A stretch of 64,000 nucleotides of DNA, taken from an uncultured Eudoraea sp. (lineage in GTDB: Bacteria > Bacteroidota > Bacteroidia > Flavobacteriales > Flavobacteriaceae). Below are positions 37,943 through 47,258 of the stretch, piece after piece. The stretch spans positions 124,001 through 188,000 of the forward strand of contig CAMYIE010000002.1 of assembly GCA_947258405.1 (NCBI GenBank), in the 5' to 3' direction. Under the pieces are notes generated by a model. It worked only from the letters and a program-made list of their open reading frames with translations, was not told where the DNA came from and did no database searches. Made by a program: the position numbers and the translations under genes. Each line of letters begins with the position of its first letter. Position 1 is the stretch's first letter.

Positions 37943-38985
37943 TAGTAATATTTTATTTCTTGTTCTACGGTATTGGAAAGCCCTTCTATAACAGGGATCA
38001 TCTTATTCACCACTTTGGCCATATGGTTATAATCGAGTCGAAATGCTTCATCCCCCACTTTATGATAATAGTCGAAATTGGTAAAATCGAAAGTGCAAAA
38101 TGTCTGAGAAGGGACTTTAAAGGCCTGATGGAACGGGTAGTTATCCGATCTTTGAAACAACTGATATTCTTTTGCCTGGGGCAGGAAACCCACCAGGTTT
38201 TCACCGCTATACTCATTGCAGAGTTCCGCCAGATTGGAGCGTTGATATCCCGTAAGATACAAGAGATATTCGGTCTCTACCATCGGTACACCGGTCATTT
38301 CAAAATTGAGCATAGCAACAATATTTATTCCCTGTTCTTTCAAACGTTCTGACAAATGGGCCGAGCCAAGCAACCCTTTCTCTTCAGCGCTGAAGAGCAC
38401 AAATAGTAGACTTCGCTTGTTGTTCTGCTGAACACCAAAATATCGTGCGAGTTCAAGTACCGTTGCCGTTCCTGAAGCATTGTCGTTTGCCCCGTTGGCG
38501 ATTCTGTCTCCAGGTCCCTTCCCGATAATGCCCACATGGTCGTAATGCGCACCGATCACTAAATATTCATCGGCAAGACCCTCATCTTTACCAGGAACTA
38601 GTCCGACTATATTATAGGACGGTAACTTATAATTAAGCAGTGTATCGCGATATGAATCAAAATATCGCTCCAACCCGTGTTCTTCGAAGTTATTTTCAAT
38701 GTATATGGCGGCAGCTTCTATTCCCTCAGATCCTGAGTCGCGTCCTTTCAATTTATCTGATGCCAAAAATTCAAGTATTTCTTTCAGCTTAAGTGAATCT
38801 GTGAATGATGCGGCTAATTCACTTTTGCTTTGTTCTGTTTTCAAATCCTGATCTTTCGTATCCATCGATGCCTTCAGGCCATCGGGTCTTTCTTCAGATA
38901 TCGGATTGTCGGATGCCACCTTCGAAGTAGTGGAACCACAGGAAATGAACAGTAATACGCTTGTAAGTAATAAAAGTATTTTCAT
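37942..38985 (-). CDS. M28 family zinc aminopeptidase, lipoprotein
   Basis: A 347-residue exported peptidase. With the ATG at 38985 the N-terminus is a clean lipoprotein signal (MKILLLLTSVLLFISC); the longer frame from 39060 would run through the upstream terminator. Zinc ligands are in GAHYDHVG, GANDNASGTA, FSAEEKGLLGS and, near the C-terminus, the histidine in DFDYYHKVGD-type context (FTNFDYYHKVGDE). It probably trims N-terminal residues from peptides outside the inner membrane. Confidence 0.9.
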   Translation of the reverse strand: MKILLLLTSVLLFISCGSTTSKVASDNPISEERPDGLKASMDTKDQDLKTEQSKSELAASFTDSLKLKEILEFLASDKLKGRDSGSEGIEAAAIYIENNFEEHGLERYFDSYRDTLLNYKLPSYNIVGLVPGKDEGLADEYLVIGAHYDHVGIIGKGPGDRIANGANDNASGTATVLELARYFGVQQNNKRSLLFVLFSAEEKGLLGSAHLSERLKEQGINIVAMLNFEMTGVPMVETEYLLYLTGYQRSNLAELCNEYSGENLVGFLPQAKEYQLFQRSDNYPFHQAFKVPSQTFCTFDFTNFDYYHKVGDEAFRLDYNHMAKVVNKMIPVIEGLSNTVEQEIKYY

Positions 38986-39000
38986 GAAGGTATACAAAAG

Positions 39001-39029
39001 ACAAAAAGGCATCCAAAATTTTGGATGCC
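39001..39029 (-). terminator. Rho-independent terminator of the pdhA-pdhC operon
   Basis: A perfect palindrome of 22 bases (39008-39029) forms a 9-bp or longer stem; on the minus strand it is followed by TTTTTGT. It lies 45 bases after the pdhC stop and just before the M28 peptidase start. Confidence 0.85.
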
Positions 39030-39073
39030 CGGTTTTAGATGAATTTTTATCTTCGACCACATTCGGATAACGC

Positions 39074-40720
39074 CTAAGCCAGCATGGTCACCGGATTTTC
39101 AAGATAGGCCCTTAATGTCTGCAGGAACTGTGCCCCTGTTGCACCATCTACTGTGCGGTGATCGCAGGCCAAACTCAACTTCATGGTATTCCCAACTACG
39201 ATCTGACCATTTTTTACAACGGGTTTTTCAACAATCGTCCCTACCGAAAGAATAGCCGAATTAGGCTGATTAATTATGGAGGTAAATTCCAAAATTCCGA
39301 ACATGCCAAGGTTAGAAACCGTGAAAGTACTGCCCTCCATCTCTGCAGGAGTTAATTTTTTGTTCCGCGCCTTACCGGCGAGATCTTTCACACTGGCCCC
39401 GATCTGGGAGAGACTCAGCTGGTCTGTAAATTTCAATACCGGAACTACCAGTCCGTCTTCCACAGCTACCGCCACACCGACATGAATGTGATGGTTATAG
39501 ATTGTAGTATCCCCATTCCAACTCGTATTGATCTGTGGATGTTTTCTAATTGCCATCGCACATGCCTTTACCACCATATCGTTAAAAGAGACTTTAGTAT
39601 CTGGCAGATCGTTGATCCTTGACCTTGAAGCCATGGCTTCAGACATGTCCACTTCGATCATCAGATAGTAATGCGGTGCCGTGAATTTTGATTCCCCTAA
39701 TCGCTTGGCAATAACCTTGCGCATTTGAGAATTCTTTTGCTCCTCACTACTTTCCTCACCTACCGGTATATAAATGGCAGGCATGGCCACCTTCTCTTCG
39801 GCTGTTCCTGCAGCAGGACTCGCCTCAACCCTGGCAGCAGCCGCGGGTTTGTAATTTTCAATATCGCGCTTAACAATCCTGCCATGATCCCCTGATCCTC
39901 CTACTGTGCCCAGGTCGATACCTTTTTCTTCTGCCATTTTTCTGGCAAGAGGAGAAACAAAGACCCTTTGGCCATCGGCCACTGGTTTAGGAGAGGATTT
40001 AACTTCCGCAGTCTCCTGGGTACTGACTTTCTTTTCTGGTTCATCCGCTTTTGTTCCGGAAATTCCGGGACCGGATTTTTGCGCATTTAATACAGCCGCC
40101 ACGTCGGTGCCTGCCGGGCCTATCACCGCCAATATATCATCAACAGGTGCCGATTCGCCCTCCTTTATTCCGATATGCAGTAAAGTTCCTGAATGGAATG
40201 ACTCGAATTCCATCGTAGCTTTGTCCGTTTCTATCTCAGCCAGTATTTCACCTTCCTCTACCTCATCCCCTACTTTCTTAAGCCAGGTGGCAACGGTACC
40301 TTCTTCCATGGTGTCGCTGAGCCTGGGCATAGTAACAATGGTAACGTCTTCCGGTACTGTATAATCGGAAGCGGTATCCCCTTCAGTGGTTGAGGCTGCC
40401 TCTTCTACCTTCTCATCCAAAACTTCTTCCCTTTCAGTCTTTTCAGGAACCGAGCCGTTTAAAAGATCGCTTATATCCTCCCCATCTTGCCCGATAATGG
40501 CCAGTAAAGTATCAACCGGTGCACCATCACCTTCTTCAATCCCGATATGCAATAAGGTCCCTTCGTGAAAAGATTCAAATTCCATGGTTGCTTTATCGGT
40601 TTCTATCTCCGCAAGTATGTCGCCTTCCTCCACTTTATCGCCTACCTTTTTGAGCCATTTAGCCACTGTACCTTCTTCCATGGTATCACTCAACCTAGGC
40701 ATTGTAATAACTTCGGCCAT
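39074..40720 (-). CDS. pdhC: Pyruvate dehydrogenase complex E2, dihydrolipoamide acetyltransferase
   Basis: A 548-residue E2 chain. Two lipoyl domains are present (about residues 1-80 and 125-205), each with the lipoylation site EIETDKATMEFES. Linkers rich in Ala, Pro and Glu lead to the E1/E3-binding domain (FVSPLARKMAEEKGIDL) and the catalytic domain with DHRTVDGATGAQFL near the C-terminus. I chose ATG 40720 because it has a good AGGAGA site and gives the normal MAEVITMPRLSDTMEEG start. It is 4 bases downstream of pdhA. E1-beta and E3 are not in this window. Confidence 0.95.
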   Translation of the reverse strand: MAEVITMPRLSDTMEEGTVAKWLKKVGDKVEEGDILAEIETDKATMEFESFHEGTLLHIGIEEGDGAPVDTLLAIIGQDGEDISDLLNGSVPEKTEREEVLDEKVEEAASTTEGDTASDYTVPEDVTIVTMPRLSDTMEEGTVATWLKKVGDEVEEGEILAEIETDKATMEFESFHSGTLLHIGIKEGESAPVDDILAVIGPAGTDVAAVLNAQKSGPGISGTKADEPEKKVSTQETAEVKSSPKPVADGQRVFVSPLARKMAEEKGIDLGTVGGSGDHGRIVKRDIENYKPAAAARVEASPAAGTAEEKVAMPAIYIPVGEESSEEQKNSQMRKVIAKRLGESKFTAPHYYLMIEVDMSEAMASRSRINDLPDTKVSFNDMVVKACAMAIRKHPQINTSWNGDTTIYNHHIHVGVAVAVEDGLVVPVLKFTDQLSLSQIGASVKDLAGKARNKKLTPAEMEGSTFTVSNLGMFGILEFTSIINQPNSAILSVGTIVEKPVVKNGQIVVGNTMKLSLACDHRTVDGATGAQFLQTLRAYLENPVTMLA

Positions 40721-40724
40721 TCTC

Positions 40725-41723
40725 CTATAATTTGTGTTGTAAAAATGGATAATCTTCTTGTTGGTAAACCACATCGTACAATTGATTTACCGGCGGATAT
40801 TCGGACTCTTCGGCGAATTTCTCGCATTCCTTAACCCTTTGCTTCACACGATTGTCGATTTCCTTGATCTCATCATCTTTGGCATATTTCTTTTCCTTAA
40901 TAACATCCAGCACTTGAGCAATTGGGTCGATCTTCTTGTATTCTTCAACCTCTGCTTTAGTCCTGTAATGCTGAGCATCGGACATGGAATGTCCTCTGTA
41001 TCTATATGTTTTCATCTCAAGGAATGTAGGACCCCCACCACTTCGTGCTCTTTCAATAGCCTTGTGTACCTCCTGTGCTACTGCAACCGGATCCATCCCG
41101 TCTACCGGGCCACTTGGCATTTCATAACCCAGACCTAATTTCCATATGTCGGTCGTATGGGCCGTACGCGCAACGGAGGTACCCATCGCATAACCGTTGT
41201 TCTCACAGATAAATACAACGGGGAGTTGCCAAAGCATGGCAAGGTTAAAGGTCTCATGTAATGAACCTTGTCTTACAGCTCCATCTCCCATATAACACAA
41301 TGTGACTGAATCTCTTTTGAAGTATTTATCGGCAAACGCCAGTCCGGCTCCAAGAGGAATTTGTCCGCCTACGATACCATGTCCTCCGTAGAATCTAAAT
41401 TCCTTAGAGAAGATATGCATAGAGCCGCCCATACCTTTGGATGTGCCAGTAACCTTGCCAAAGAGTTCTGCCATTACTTTTTTGGGGTCCTCGCCCATTC
41501 CAATTGGCTGGACATGATTTCTATAAGCTGTTATCATGCGATCCTTGTTGAGGTCCATTGCATGTAATGCCCCTGCCAAAACCGCTTCCTGACCATTGTA
41601 TAAATGAAGAAAGCCGCGCACTTTTTGCTGGATATACAGTGCTGCTAGCTTGTCTTCGAACTTACGCCAGAACAACATTTCCTCATACCATTGCAGGTAG
41701 ACTTCCTTGGTGATTTTTTTCAT
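40725..41723 (-). CDS. pdhA: Pyruvate dehydrogenase E1 component, alpha subunit
   Basis: A 332-residue E1-alpha. The thiamine diphosphate motif is GDGAVRQGSLHETFNLA followed by ENNGYAM, and the phosphorylation-loop region YRYRGHSMSD is present. The start at 41723 (MKKITKEVYLQWYEEM) is preferred; the longer frame runs over the promoter. Pyruvate decarboxylation to acetyl-CoA needs the E1-beta subunit, which must be elsewhere in the genome. The gene is upstream of pdhC and downstream of cdd. Confidence 0.95.
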   Translation of the reverse strand: MKKITKEVYLQWYEEMLFWRKFEDKLAALYIQQKVRGFLHLYNGQEAVLAGALHAMDLNKDRMITAYRNHVQPIGMGEDPKKVMAELFGKVTGTSKGMGGSMHIFSKEFRFYGGHGIVGGQIPLGAGLAFADKYFKRDSVTLCYMGDGAVRQGSLHETFNLAMLWQLPVVFICENNGYAMGTSVARTAHTTDIWKLGLGYEMPSGPVDGMDPVAVAQEVHKAIERARSGGGPTFLEMKTYRYRGHSMSDAQHYRTKAEVEEYKKIDPIAQVLDVIKEKKYAKDDEIKEIDNRVKQRVKECEKFAEESEYPPVNQLYDVVYQQEDYPFLQHKL

Positions 41724-41800
41724 TAAAAAAAGCTGTGTTATATCATTTTCTCTAACCTGTCCGGACTCCAAAGTTCTAACACCACAATCAGGCAGAATGA

Positions 41801-41808
41801 CAAAAATA
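41801..41808 (-). promoter_or_regulatory. Candidate -7 promoter element for pdhA-pdhC
   Basis: On the minus strand TATTTTTG fully matches TAnnTTTG. It lies 77 bases before the pdhA ATG in the 190-base gap behind cdd. Confidence 0.5.
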
Positions 41809-41913
41809 CACATTAAATCTATAGCTAAAAAAAATTGGGGAATTTCCTTAAAGGGCCGCAATTTTTAGCGTGAATTATGTTTTATCAAGCCGGTTTGGTA
41901 ATCAAATTCCGGA

Positions 41914-42399
41914 CTATATAAGATAGGAATTTCCGAAAGTCAAAGGCAGCAGATCGGTAAGAGAATTTACAGCATAAACCTGTCCGGTTTCACCCATCAT
42001 AAAAATCTTTATAGGTTTTGGCTGCTTTTGTTCGTATTCGGCAATAGCTTGCCGACAATTACCACATGGTGCTGCAGGCCTGGCTAGTTTAACATTACCC
42101 GATGCGGCAGAAACAGCTATAGCCTTTACCGGAACACCCGGGAACAGAGCACCTGCCTGAAAAATGGCAACGCGTTCGGCACAAAGGCCGGAGGGAAAAG
42201 AGGCATTTTCCTGATTATTGCCAATAACGATTTCATCATTATCCAAAAGAACAGCTGCACCTACCTGAAAATTAGAATAAGGTGCATAAGCATTAAGTCT
42301 GCTTTTGTGAGCTACGGACATGAGGTTTTTATATTCCTCCGGAAGTTCTTCCTGGGAATCATAAATGGCCAGATCAAAGGAAATTTTTTGCTTCTGCAT
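41914..42399 (-). CDS. cdd: Cytidine deaminase
   Basis: A 161-residue cytidine deaminase for pyrimidine salvage. The zinc site is GLCAERVAIF (Cys-Ala-Glu with the catalytic Glu) plus PCGNCRQ. The ATG at 42399 is preferred because the longer frame from 42447 would include the porV terminator. Its position between porV and pdhA is conserved in Flavobacteriaceae. Confidence 0.93.
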   Translation of the reverse strand: MQKQKISFDLAIYDSQEELPEEYKNLMSVAHKSRLNAYAPYSNFQVGAAVLLDNDEIVIGNNQENASFPSGLCAERVAIFQAGALFPGVPVKAIAVSAASGNVKLARPAAPCGNCRQAIAEYEQKQPKPIKIFMMGETGQVYAVNSLTDLLPLTFGNSYLI

Positions 42400-42431
42400 A
42401 GTCAGATTATATAGACCCTTGTACCAAATAT

Positions 42432-42459
42432 AAAAAAACCACGACAAGGCGTGGTTTTT
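42432..42459 (-). terminator. Rho-independent terminator after porV
   Basis: Stem CCACG/CGTGG flanked by A-tract and T-tract (extends to 10 bp), loop of 6 bases. It lies 24 bases after the porV stop on the minus strand, separating porV from cdd. Confidence 0.75.
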
Positions 42460-42482
42460 AATACTGTAATATCGCTTACGTT

Positions 42483-43637
42483 CTAGTCGTTAATAAACTC
42501 CTGTCCGAGATTAAACGTAAGTGAAAAACGCAGCGTATTTTCCAGTGGATTGGTAACTTGTGAAGTTGCGAACAAATAAGATAGATCTATTTGAGCCGAC
42601 TTAAACTTAAATCCAGCTCCAAGGGTAAAGAATTGTCTTGATCCTTTTTCCGGACTTTCATGGAAATATCCTGTCCTGATCATAAAGGCATTCTGATAGG
42701 CGTACTCGGCACTCACTGCCCATGTAATTTCCTTTAGTTCCTCACTAAAACCATCCGGAGCATCTCCGAAAGATTTAAACATTCCCTCGAACCAACCAAT
42801 ATTCTGGTATTCTTCGTTATCTGCAGAATCGATTACGCCATCGCCGTTAAAATCCTGAGGTGTCGGTACCAAAAGCTTATTGAACTCGACATTTAGTCCC
42901 AGAACATTATCAGCATCGAAGATAAAATCAAAACCACCGCCCAATTTCATGTTGGTGGGCAGGAAATTTTGCTGACCTCCCTCGTCGTATTGCATTTTAC
43001 CCCCCATATTGGAAATATTGAATCCACCCTTCCAGCGCCCGTCAAAGCTGCTATAAGCTTGTTCACGAGATCTGAAATATCCGGCCACATCAACCGCGAA
43101 GGAACTTGCAGCTCTTGAATCTACATTGCCTGTCTCGGGAAGTCTGAGGTTAGAGTTGATAAACCTACCGACAACTGCCATGGAAAAAGTAGGACTCAGT
43201 TTTAGTGAATATGAGCCATCGATCGCCAGTTCATTTGGCTTGACAATGGTCCCCGGATCGTTTGCAAACTGCCGTAGCTCTATTTCCCCCAACGTAAAGT
43301 AACGTATCCCAAATGCAAAAGCACTTTGGTCGTTTATTTTATTGAAGTAAGAGCCGCTGAGTAAAGCGACATCTGTAATGATGCTTTCCAAATAAGGTGT
43401 ATAACTCAACCCGATACCCATTTTTCGTTCTGCGAATGCAAATTTCGCCGGATTCCATTGCTGCGAAAACGCATCAATACCGGTCGAAGCCCCCATATCT
43501 CCCAGACCTGAGGATCTGGCGTCGGCTGCGATGGTTAAAAACGGGACGGCTGTGGTAATTACCCGATCATTCTGGGCAAATGCATTAAAACAAAGGAATG
43601 CAAAGGGGATAAAGAATAATTTTTTCAGGTTTTTCAT
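42483..43637 (-). CDS. porV: Type IX secretion outer-membrane protein PorV (LptO)
   Basis: A 384-residue outer-membrane beta-barrel of the FadL-like PorV family. The signal peptide ends at AFAQ (about residue 21), followed by VPFLTIAADARSSGLGDMGASTG, a hallmark of PorV. PorV shuttles type IX substrates with a C-terminal domain from the SprA translocon to the PorU sortase. Its -7 element lies only 22 bases upstream. In characterised flavobacteria porU directly precedes porV; here the next gene is gldJ on the opposite strand. Confidence 0.93.
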   Translation of the reverse strand: MKNLKKLFFIPFAFLCFNAFAQNDRVITTAVPFLTIAADARSSGLGDMGASTGIDAFSQQWNPAKFAFAERKMGIGLSYTPYLESIITDVALLSGSYFNKINDQSAFAFGIRYFTLGEIELRQFANDPGTIVKPNELAIDGSYSLKLSPTFSMAVVGRFINSNLRLPETGNVDSRAASSFAVDVAGYFRSREQAYSSFDGRWKGGFNISNMGGKMQYDEGGQQNFLPTNMKLGGGFDFIFDADNVLGLNVEFNKLLVPTPQDFNGDGVIDSADNEEYQNIGWFEGMFKSFGDAPDGFSEELKEITWAVSAEYAYQNAFMIRTGYFHESPEKGSRQFFTLGAGFKFKSAQIDLSYLFATSQVTNPLENTLRFSLTFNLGQEFIND

Positions 43638-44089
43638 CTAGAATTATTGTTGAAGACGCAAATGTAAATACAATTATTTGCTCCGTTTAATTGGATATAC
43701 CACATATAAACGACCTTTTTCCGGATATCTTATGTAAGAAGGTATATTTTTTAGGATATAATATGAACGCATGCGCGTAAGGGGCATTCTGGTTGGGTAT
43801 AATCGGCGTAAACAGCTTGCCGAATCTCTTTCTTCGAAAACCCTTAAAAGCAATATATTCAAAGAATACAATACGGTTGAAATATCTTCGTTATATCAGC
43901 GTTATCAGAAATGAGCGTAATCCCTGAAATTATTGGTTAAACACATTCAACCAAAATATTTTCGCGCTCATAAAATATTATACGTAATTCGGCGTTTTAT
44001 TAGCCAAAAGCGATAGAGAATATCTAACGTAAAACCAACGGATGAACAAGAAGGTGCAGTTTATCCATGAAATTAAGTCCTAAATACAG
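43638..44089. other. Intergenic region porV-gldJ; porU expected here is absent
   Basis: A 452-base gap between two divergent genes. It contains the porV -7 element TACATTTG (43659-43666, minus strand), a possible but distant gldJ element TATTTTCG (43957-43964), and two short reading frames: 47 residues on the plus strand (43771-43914, preceded by AGGA) and 65 residues on the minus strand (43674-43871). Neither shows a domain or any resemblance to PorU, and I do not call them genes. The sequence is AT-rich and has no repeat that would mark a mobile element. Confidence 0.6.
43659..43666 (-). promoter_or_regulatory. Candidate -7 promoter element for porV
   Basis: TACATTTG on the minus strand fully matches TAnnTTTG, 22 bases before the porV ATG, so porV does not need readthrough from an upstream gene. 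Confidence 0.5.
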
Positions 44090-45766
44090 ATGAAAAAACA
44101 TTTTATCAAAGTGGTACTCTCGTGTGCGGTAATTGCATCGGGATTCACTGTGAGCAGTTGTAACAAGATGAAAGGATCCTCTTCCAAAACTGCTTCACGG
44201 GCAACCGGCTGGAAGATCAATGCGAAAGAAGGCGGGTTCCAGCATAATTCAGATTTTAAGGAGCAGGAGACAGGCCCGGGACTGGTATTCGTCGAAGGGG
44301 GTACCTTTACAAAGGGTAAGGTACAGGATGACATTATGCATGATTGGAATAATTCTCCTAGCCAGCAACATGTTCAATCGTTCTACATGGATGAAACCGA
44401 GGTTACAAATCTGATGTACCTCGAATATCTCGATTATCTTAAAGCAGTTTATCCTCCGGAGAATCCGAGGTATACCAATATTTATAAAGGTGCACTGCCC
44501 GATACTCTTGTATGGAGAAACCGTCTTGGCTATAACGAGACTATGACCAACAACTATCTGAGACATCCGGCATATGCCGAGTATCCGGTGGTTGGGGTTA
44601 ACTGGATCCAGGCTGTTCAGTTTTCTGAGTGGCGAACCGACAGGGTGAACGAAGCCATGCTCGAAAGAGAGGGGTATCTTGCTAAAGATGCCAAATACCA
44701 GGCCGTTACAGGAGAGGTGGAAGGTACGTTTAGTACCGAAGCCTATCTGAACAATCCCGAATCGGTTTATAACGGCATGATCGATTCATTACAAGGCAAC
44801 AAAAAGAAAGATTCTATTTCTTCATTCGCCAAGAGAAGTACTGGTATAATTATGCCGGAATACAGATTACCTACTGAAACAGAGTGGGAATATGCTGCAC
44901 AGGCGCTTGTTGGAACTAGAGAATATAACAACTACAGGGGTCGTAAAAAGTATCCCTGGGATGGGGAATATACCCGTAACGGACAGCGTGTAGGTCGTGG
45001 TGACCAACTGGCTAATTTTAAACAATATAAAGGTGATTACGGCGGAATTGCAGGATGGTCTGACGATGGAGCGGATATCACTGCCGAAGTGAAGTCTTAC
45101 AAACCTAATGATTTTGGTCTGTATGATATGGCGGGTAATGTTGCCGAATGGGTAGCTGATGTTTACCGCCCTATTGTAGATGATGAGATCAGTGACTTTA
45201 ACTACTACAGAGGAAATGTCTTTATGAAGACGGCCATCGGTGAAGATGGAAAAGTGAAGATAATACAGGATGAAATTGTATACGACACTCTTCCTAACGG
45301 TAAAGTGATAGCCATAAATCTACCTGGTGAAGTTGAAATGGTAGCTGTGGATGAAAACGAAACCTATCTAAGGACAAATTTTTCCGATAGTGACAACAGG
45401 GGATATCGCGATGGTGATGCTGGTTCCTCTAGGTTCTTTGAGCAATTCAGCGACGAAGAAGACGAAAATGACAGGCGTAAAATGTATAATTCGCCTACCC
45501 ATACGGTAGAAAGAGATTCTATAGGAAACCTGGTTCGTGAATACGATGAAAGGAACGATAGAACCACATTGATCAATGATGAGGTAAGGGTTTTTAAAGG
45601 TGGTTCCTGGAGAGACAGGGCTTACTGGCTTGATCCTGCTCAACGGCGCTATCTGCCTCAGTATATGGCCACAGATTATATCGGTTTCCGATGTGCTATG
45701 TCGCGTGTAGGTTCTAAGTCTAAGAATAAGAATAAGACCGTAAGAAGCAAAAAAGTAAAAAAATAA
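44090..45766 (+). CDS. gldJ: Gliding motility / type IX secretion lipoprotein GldJ
   Basis: A 558-residue lipoprotein with signal peptide and lipobox (TVSSC, Cys about residue 24). The body is a formylglycine-generating-enzyme-like (sulfatase-modifying factor) domain: FVEGGTFTKGK, SFYMDETEVTN, RLPTETEWEYAAQ, GLYDMAGNVAEWVADVY and the end GGSWRDRAYWLDPAQRRYLP (about 505-524) with GFRCAMS. The catalytic cysteines of true formylglycine enzymes are not needed in GldJ. It is essential for gliding and T9SS in F. johnsoniae. A lysine-rich tail (KSKNKNKTVRSKKVKK) ends the protein. Confidence 0.94.
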   Translation: MKKHFIKVVLSCAVIASGFTVSSCNKMKGSSSKTASRATGWKINAKEGGFQHNSDFKEQETGPGLVFVEGGTFTKGKVQDDIMHDWNNSPSQQHVQSFYMDETEVTNLMYLEYLDYLKAVYPPENPRYTNIYKGALPDTLVWRNRLGYNETMTNNYLRHPAYAEYPVVGVNWIQAVQFSEWRTDRVNEAMLEREGYLAKDAKYQAVTGEVEGTFSTEAYLNNPESVYNGMIDSLQGNKKKDSISSFAKRSTGIIMPEYRLPTETEWEYAAQALVGTREYNNYRGRKKYPWDGEYTRNGQRVGRGDQLANFKQYKGDYGGIAGWSDDGADITAEVKSYKPNDFGLYDMAGNVAEWVADVYRPIVDDEISDFNYYRGNVFMKTAIGEDGKVKIIQDEIVYDTLPNGKVIAINLPGEVEMVAVDENETYLRTNFSDSDNRGYRDGDAGSSRFFEQFSDEEDENDRRKMYNSPTHTVERDSIGNLVREYDERNDRTTLINDEVRVFKGGSWRDRAYWLDPAQRRYLPQYMATDYIGFRCAMSRVGSKSKNKNKTVRSKKVKK

Positions 45767-45790
45767 GATAGGTGAAAACCTCATTCTATA

Positions 45791-45821
45791 AGCCCCGATG
45801 TTTCCATCGGGGCTTTTTTTT
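45791..45821 (+). terminator. Rho-independent terminator of gldJ
   Basis: A perfect 10-bp stem AGCCCCGATG / CATCGGGGCT with a TTTC-type loop is followed by eight T, 24 bases after the gldJ stop. Confidence 0.9.
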
Positions 45822-45833
45822 ATATTTGTGCCC

Positions 45834-47108
45834 ATGACGATCGGGAGGTTGCATCAACTTTTCTTAAAGTATCCCGTTGCCTGTACGGATACACGGCAAA
45901 TCCGGGAGGCTTGTATATTTTTTGCGCTAACAGGCGATAATTTCGACGGTAACAAATTCGCATCTCATGCTTTGAAAAATGGAGCTATGTATGCCGTTGT
46001 GGATAATCCTGATTTTGCCATTGACAATCGGACCATCCTGGTCGACGATACCTTGAGAACACTTCAGGAGCTGGCGACTTATCACAGGAATTATTGTTCT
46101 GCAACAGTTCTTGCCCTAACCGGGAGCAATGGAAAAACCACCACCAAAGATCTTCTTTTTGCGGTGCTCACTAAAAAATACAACACCATTGCCACCAGCG
46201 GTAATTTTAATAATCATATCGGGGTACCATTAACGCTGTTGCGCATTAAAAAAGAGACCGAAATTGCCATTATTGAGATGGGGGCCAATCATCAGAAAGA
46301 GATTGGATTCCTATGTGATCTGGCGCTGCCCGATCATGGTTATATCACTAATTTTGGGAAGGCCCATCTGGAAGGTTTTGGAGGAATTGAGGGAGTTATT
46401 AAAGGAAAATCTGAGTTATATGATCATCTGATAAAGCATAAAAAGCACATATTTTATAATGCTGATGATACAATTCAGAGGTCCAAACTCGCCACTTATA
46501 ACAATAAGACGGGCTTCAGCACCAAAGCGGTTGAATTTTTATCCGTGGAATTTTTGGGCGCTCACCCTTATGTAGCTTTAAAGACCGGAGAATGTCGGAT
46601 CAATACACAACTGATCGGCAGTTATAATTTTTCGAACTGTTGTGCCGCCCTTCTTGCGGGCACTTATTTCGAGGTGCCAATAAATGATATCAAGCAAGCC
46701 TTAGAGTATTATATTCCCGAAAACAACAGGTCGCAGGTCATCGAGCGAGACGGTCACAGTATTGTACTGGATGCCTATAATGCAAACCCCACCAGTATGC
46801 GAGCAGCCCTGGAAAATTTCAAGCAAATGAACGGGGATTTCAAAACGGTTTTTCTGGGAGACATGTTCGAACTAGGCAAAGAATCTACCGAGGAGCATCA
46901 GTCCATAGCCCAATTAGTAGAGGATATCAATTTTGATAATGCGTTCTTAATCGGCGAAAGCTTTTATAATACCGAGACCTCTCTTAATAAATACCGCAGC
47001 TTTGAAGATCTTTCCGAATATCTAAAAGAACATCAGCTTGCTCCTTCACAAATACTGATCAAGGGTTCCAGGGGAATGGCTTTGGAACGCATCCTGGAAA
47101 TACTGTAA
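45834..47108 (+). CDS. murF: UDP-N-acetylmuramoyl-tripeptide--D-alanyl-D-alanine ligase
   Basis: A 424-residue Mur ligase that adds D-Ala-D-Ala to complete the UDP-MurNAc pentapeptide. The ATP loop is TGSNGKTTTK at residues 96-105, with IEMGANHQKEIGFL and LDAYNANPTSMRAAL (the MurF signature) following. ATG 45834 is the correct start: the in-frame extension from 45798 would lie inside the gldJ terminator. The gldJ-murF neighbourhood is conserved in flavobacteria. Confidence 0.94.
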   Translation: MTIGRLHQLFLKYPVACTDTRQIREACIFFALTGDNFDGNKFASHALKNGAMYAVVDNPDFAIDNRTILVDDTLRTLQELATYHRNYCSATVLALTGSNGKTTTKDLLFAVLTKKYNTIATSGNFNNHIGVPLTLLRIKKETEIAIIEMGANHQKEIGFLCDLALPDHGYITNFGKAHLEGFGGIEGVIKGKSELYDHLIKHKKHIFYNADDTIQRSKLATYNNKTGFSTKAVEFLSVEFLGAHPYVALKTGECRINTQLIGSYNFSNCCAALLAGTYFEVPINDIKQALEYYIPENNRSQVIERDGHSIVLDAYNANPTSMRAALENFKQMNGDFKTVFLGDMFELGKESTEEHQSIAQLVEDINFDNAFLIGESFYNTETSLNKYRSFEDLSEYLKEHQLAPSQILIKGSRGMALERILEIL

Positions 47109-47150
47109 GCCGACAACCGTCTGCTGCAAAATTGACTGTTATTTTTCTGC

Positions 47151-47179
47151 AACAAAAAAACCACCGCTAAAACGGTGGT
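47151..47179 (-). terminator. Rho-independent terminator of tRNA-Val
   Basis: Stem ACCACCG / CGGTGGT with a 6-base loop; on the minus strand it is followed by seven T. It lies 5 bases beyond the tRNA 3' end. Confidence 0.85.
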
Positions 47180-47183
47180 CTTG

Positions 47184-47258
47184 TGGGATATACTGGAGTC
47201 GAACCAGTGACCTCTGCCCTGTCAAGGCAGCGCTCTAAACCAACTGAGCTAATACCCC
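47184..47258 (-). tRNA. tRNA-Val (GAC)
   Basis: A full cloverleaf is visible on the minus strand: acceptor GGGGTAT pairs with ATATCCC (one G-U), T8-A9, D-arm GCTC/GAGC, anticodon stem CTGCC/GGCAG with loop TTGACAG (anticodon GAC), T-arm ACTGG/CCAGT with TTCGACT, discriminator A. CCA is not encoded. It reads GUC and GUU valine codons. Confidence 0.9.

Noticed and set aside
43674-43871. 65-residue minus-strand frame and the 47-residue plus-strand frame (43771-43914) in the porV-gldJ gap as PorU remnants
   Set aside because: I examined the surrounding reading frames and saw nothing like PorU or peptidase C25; they are too short and featureless to call genes or pseudogenes.
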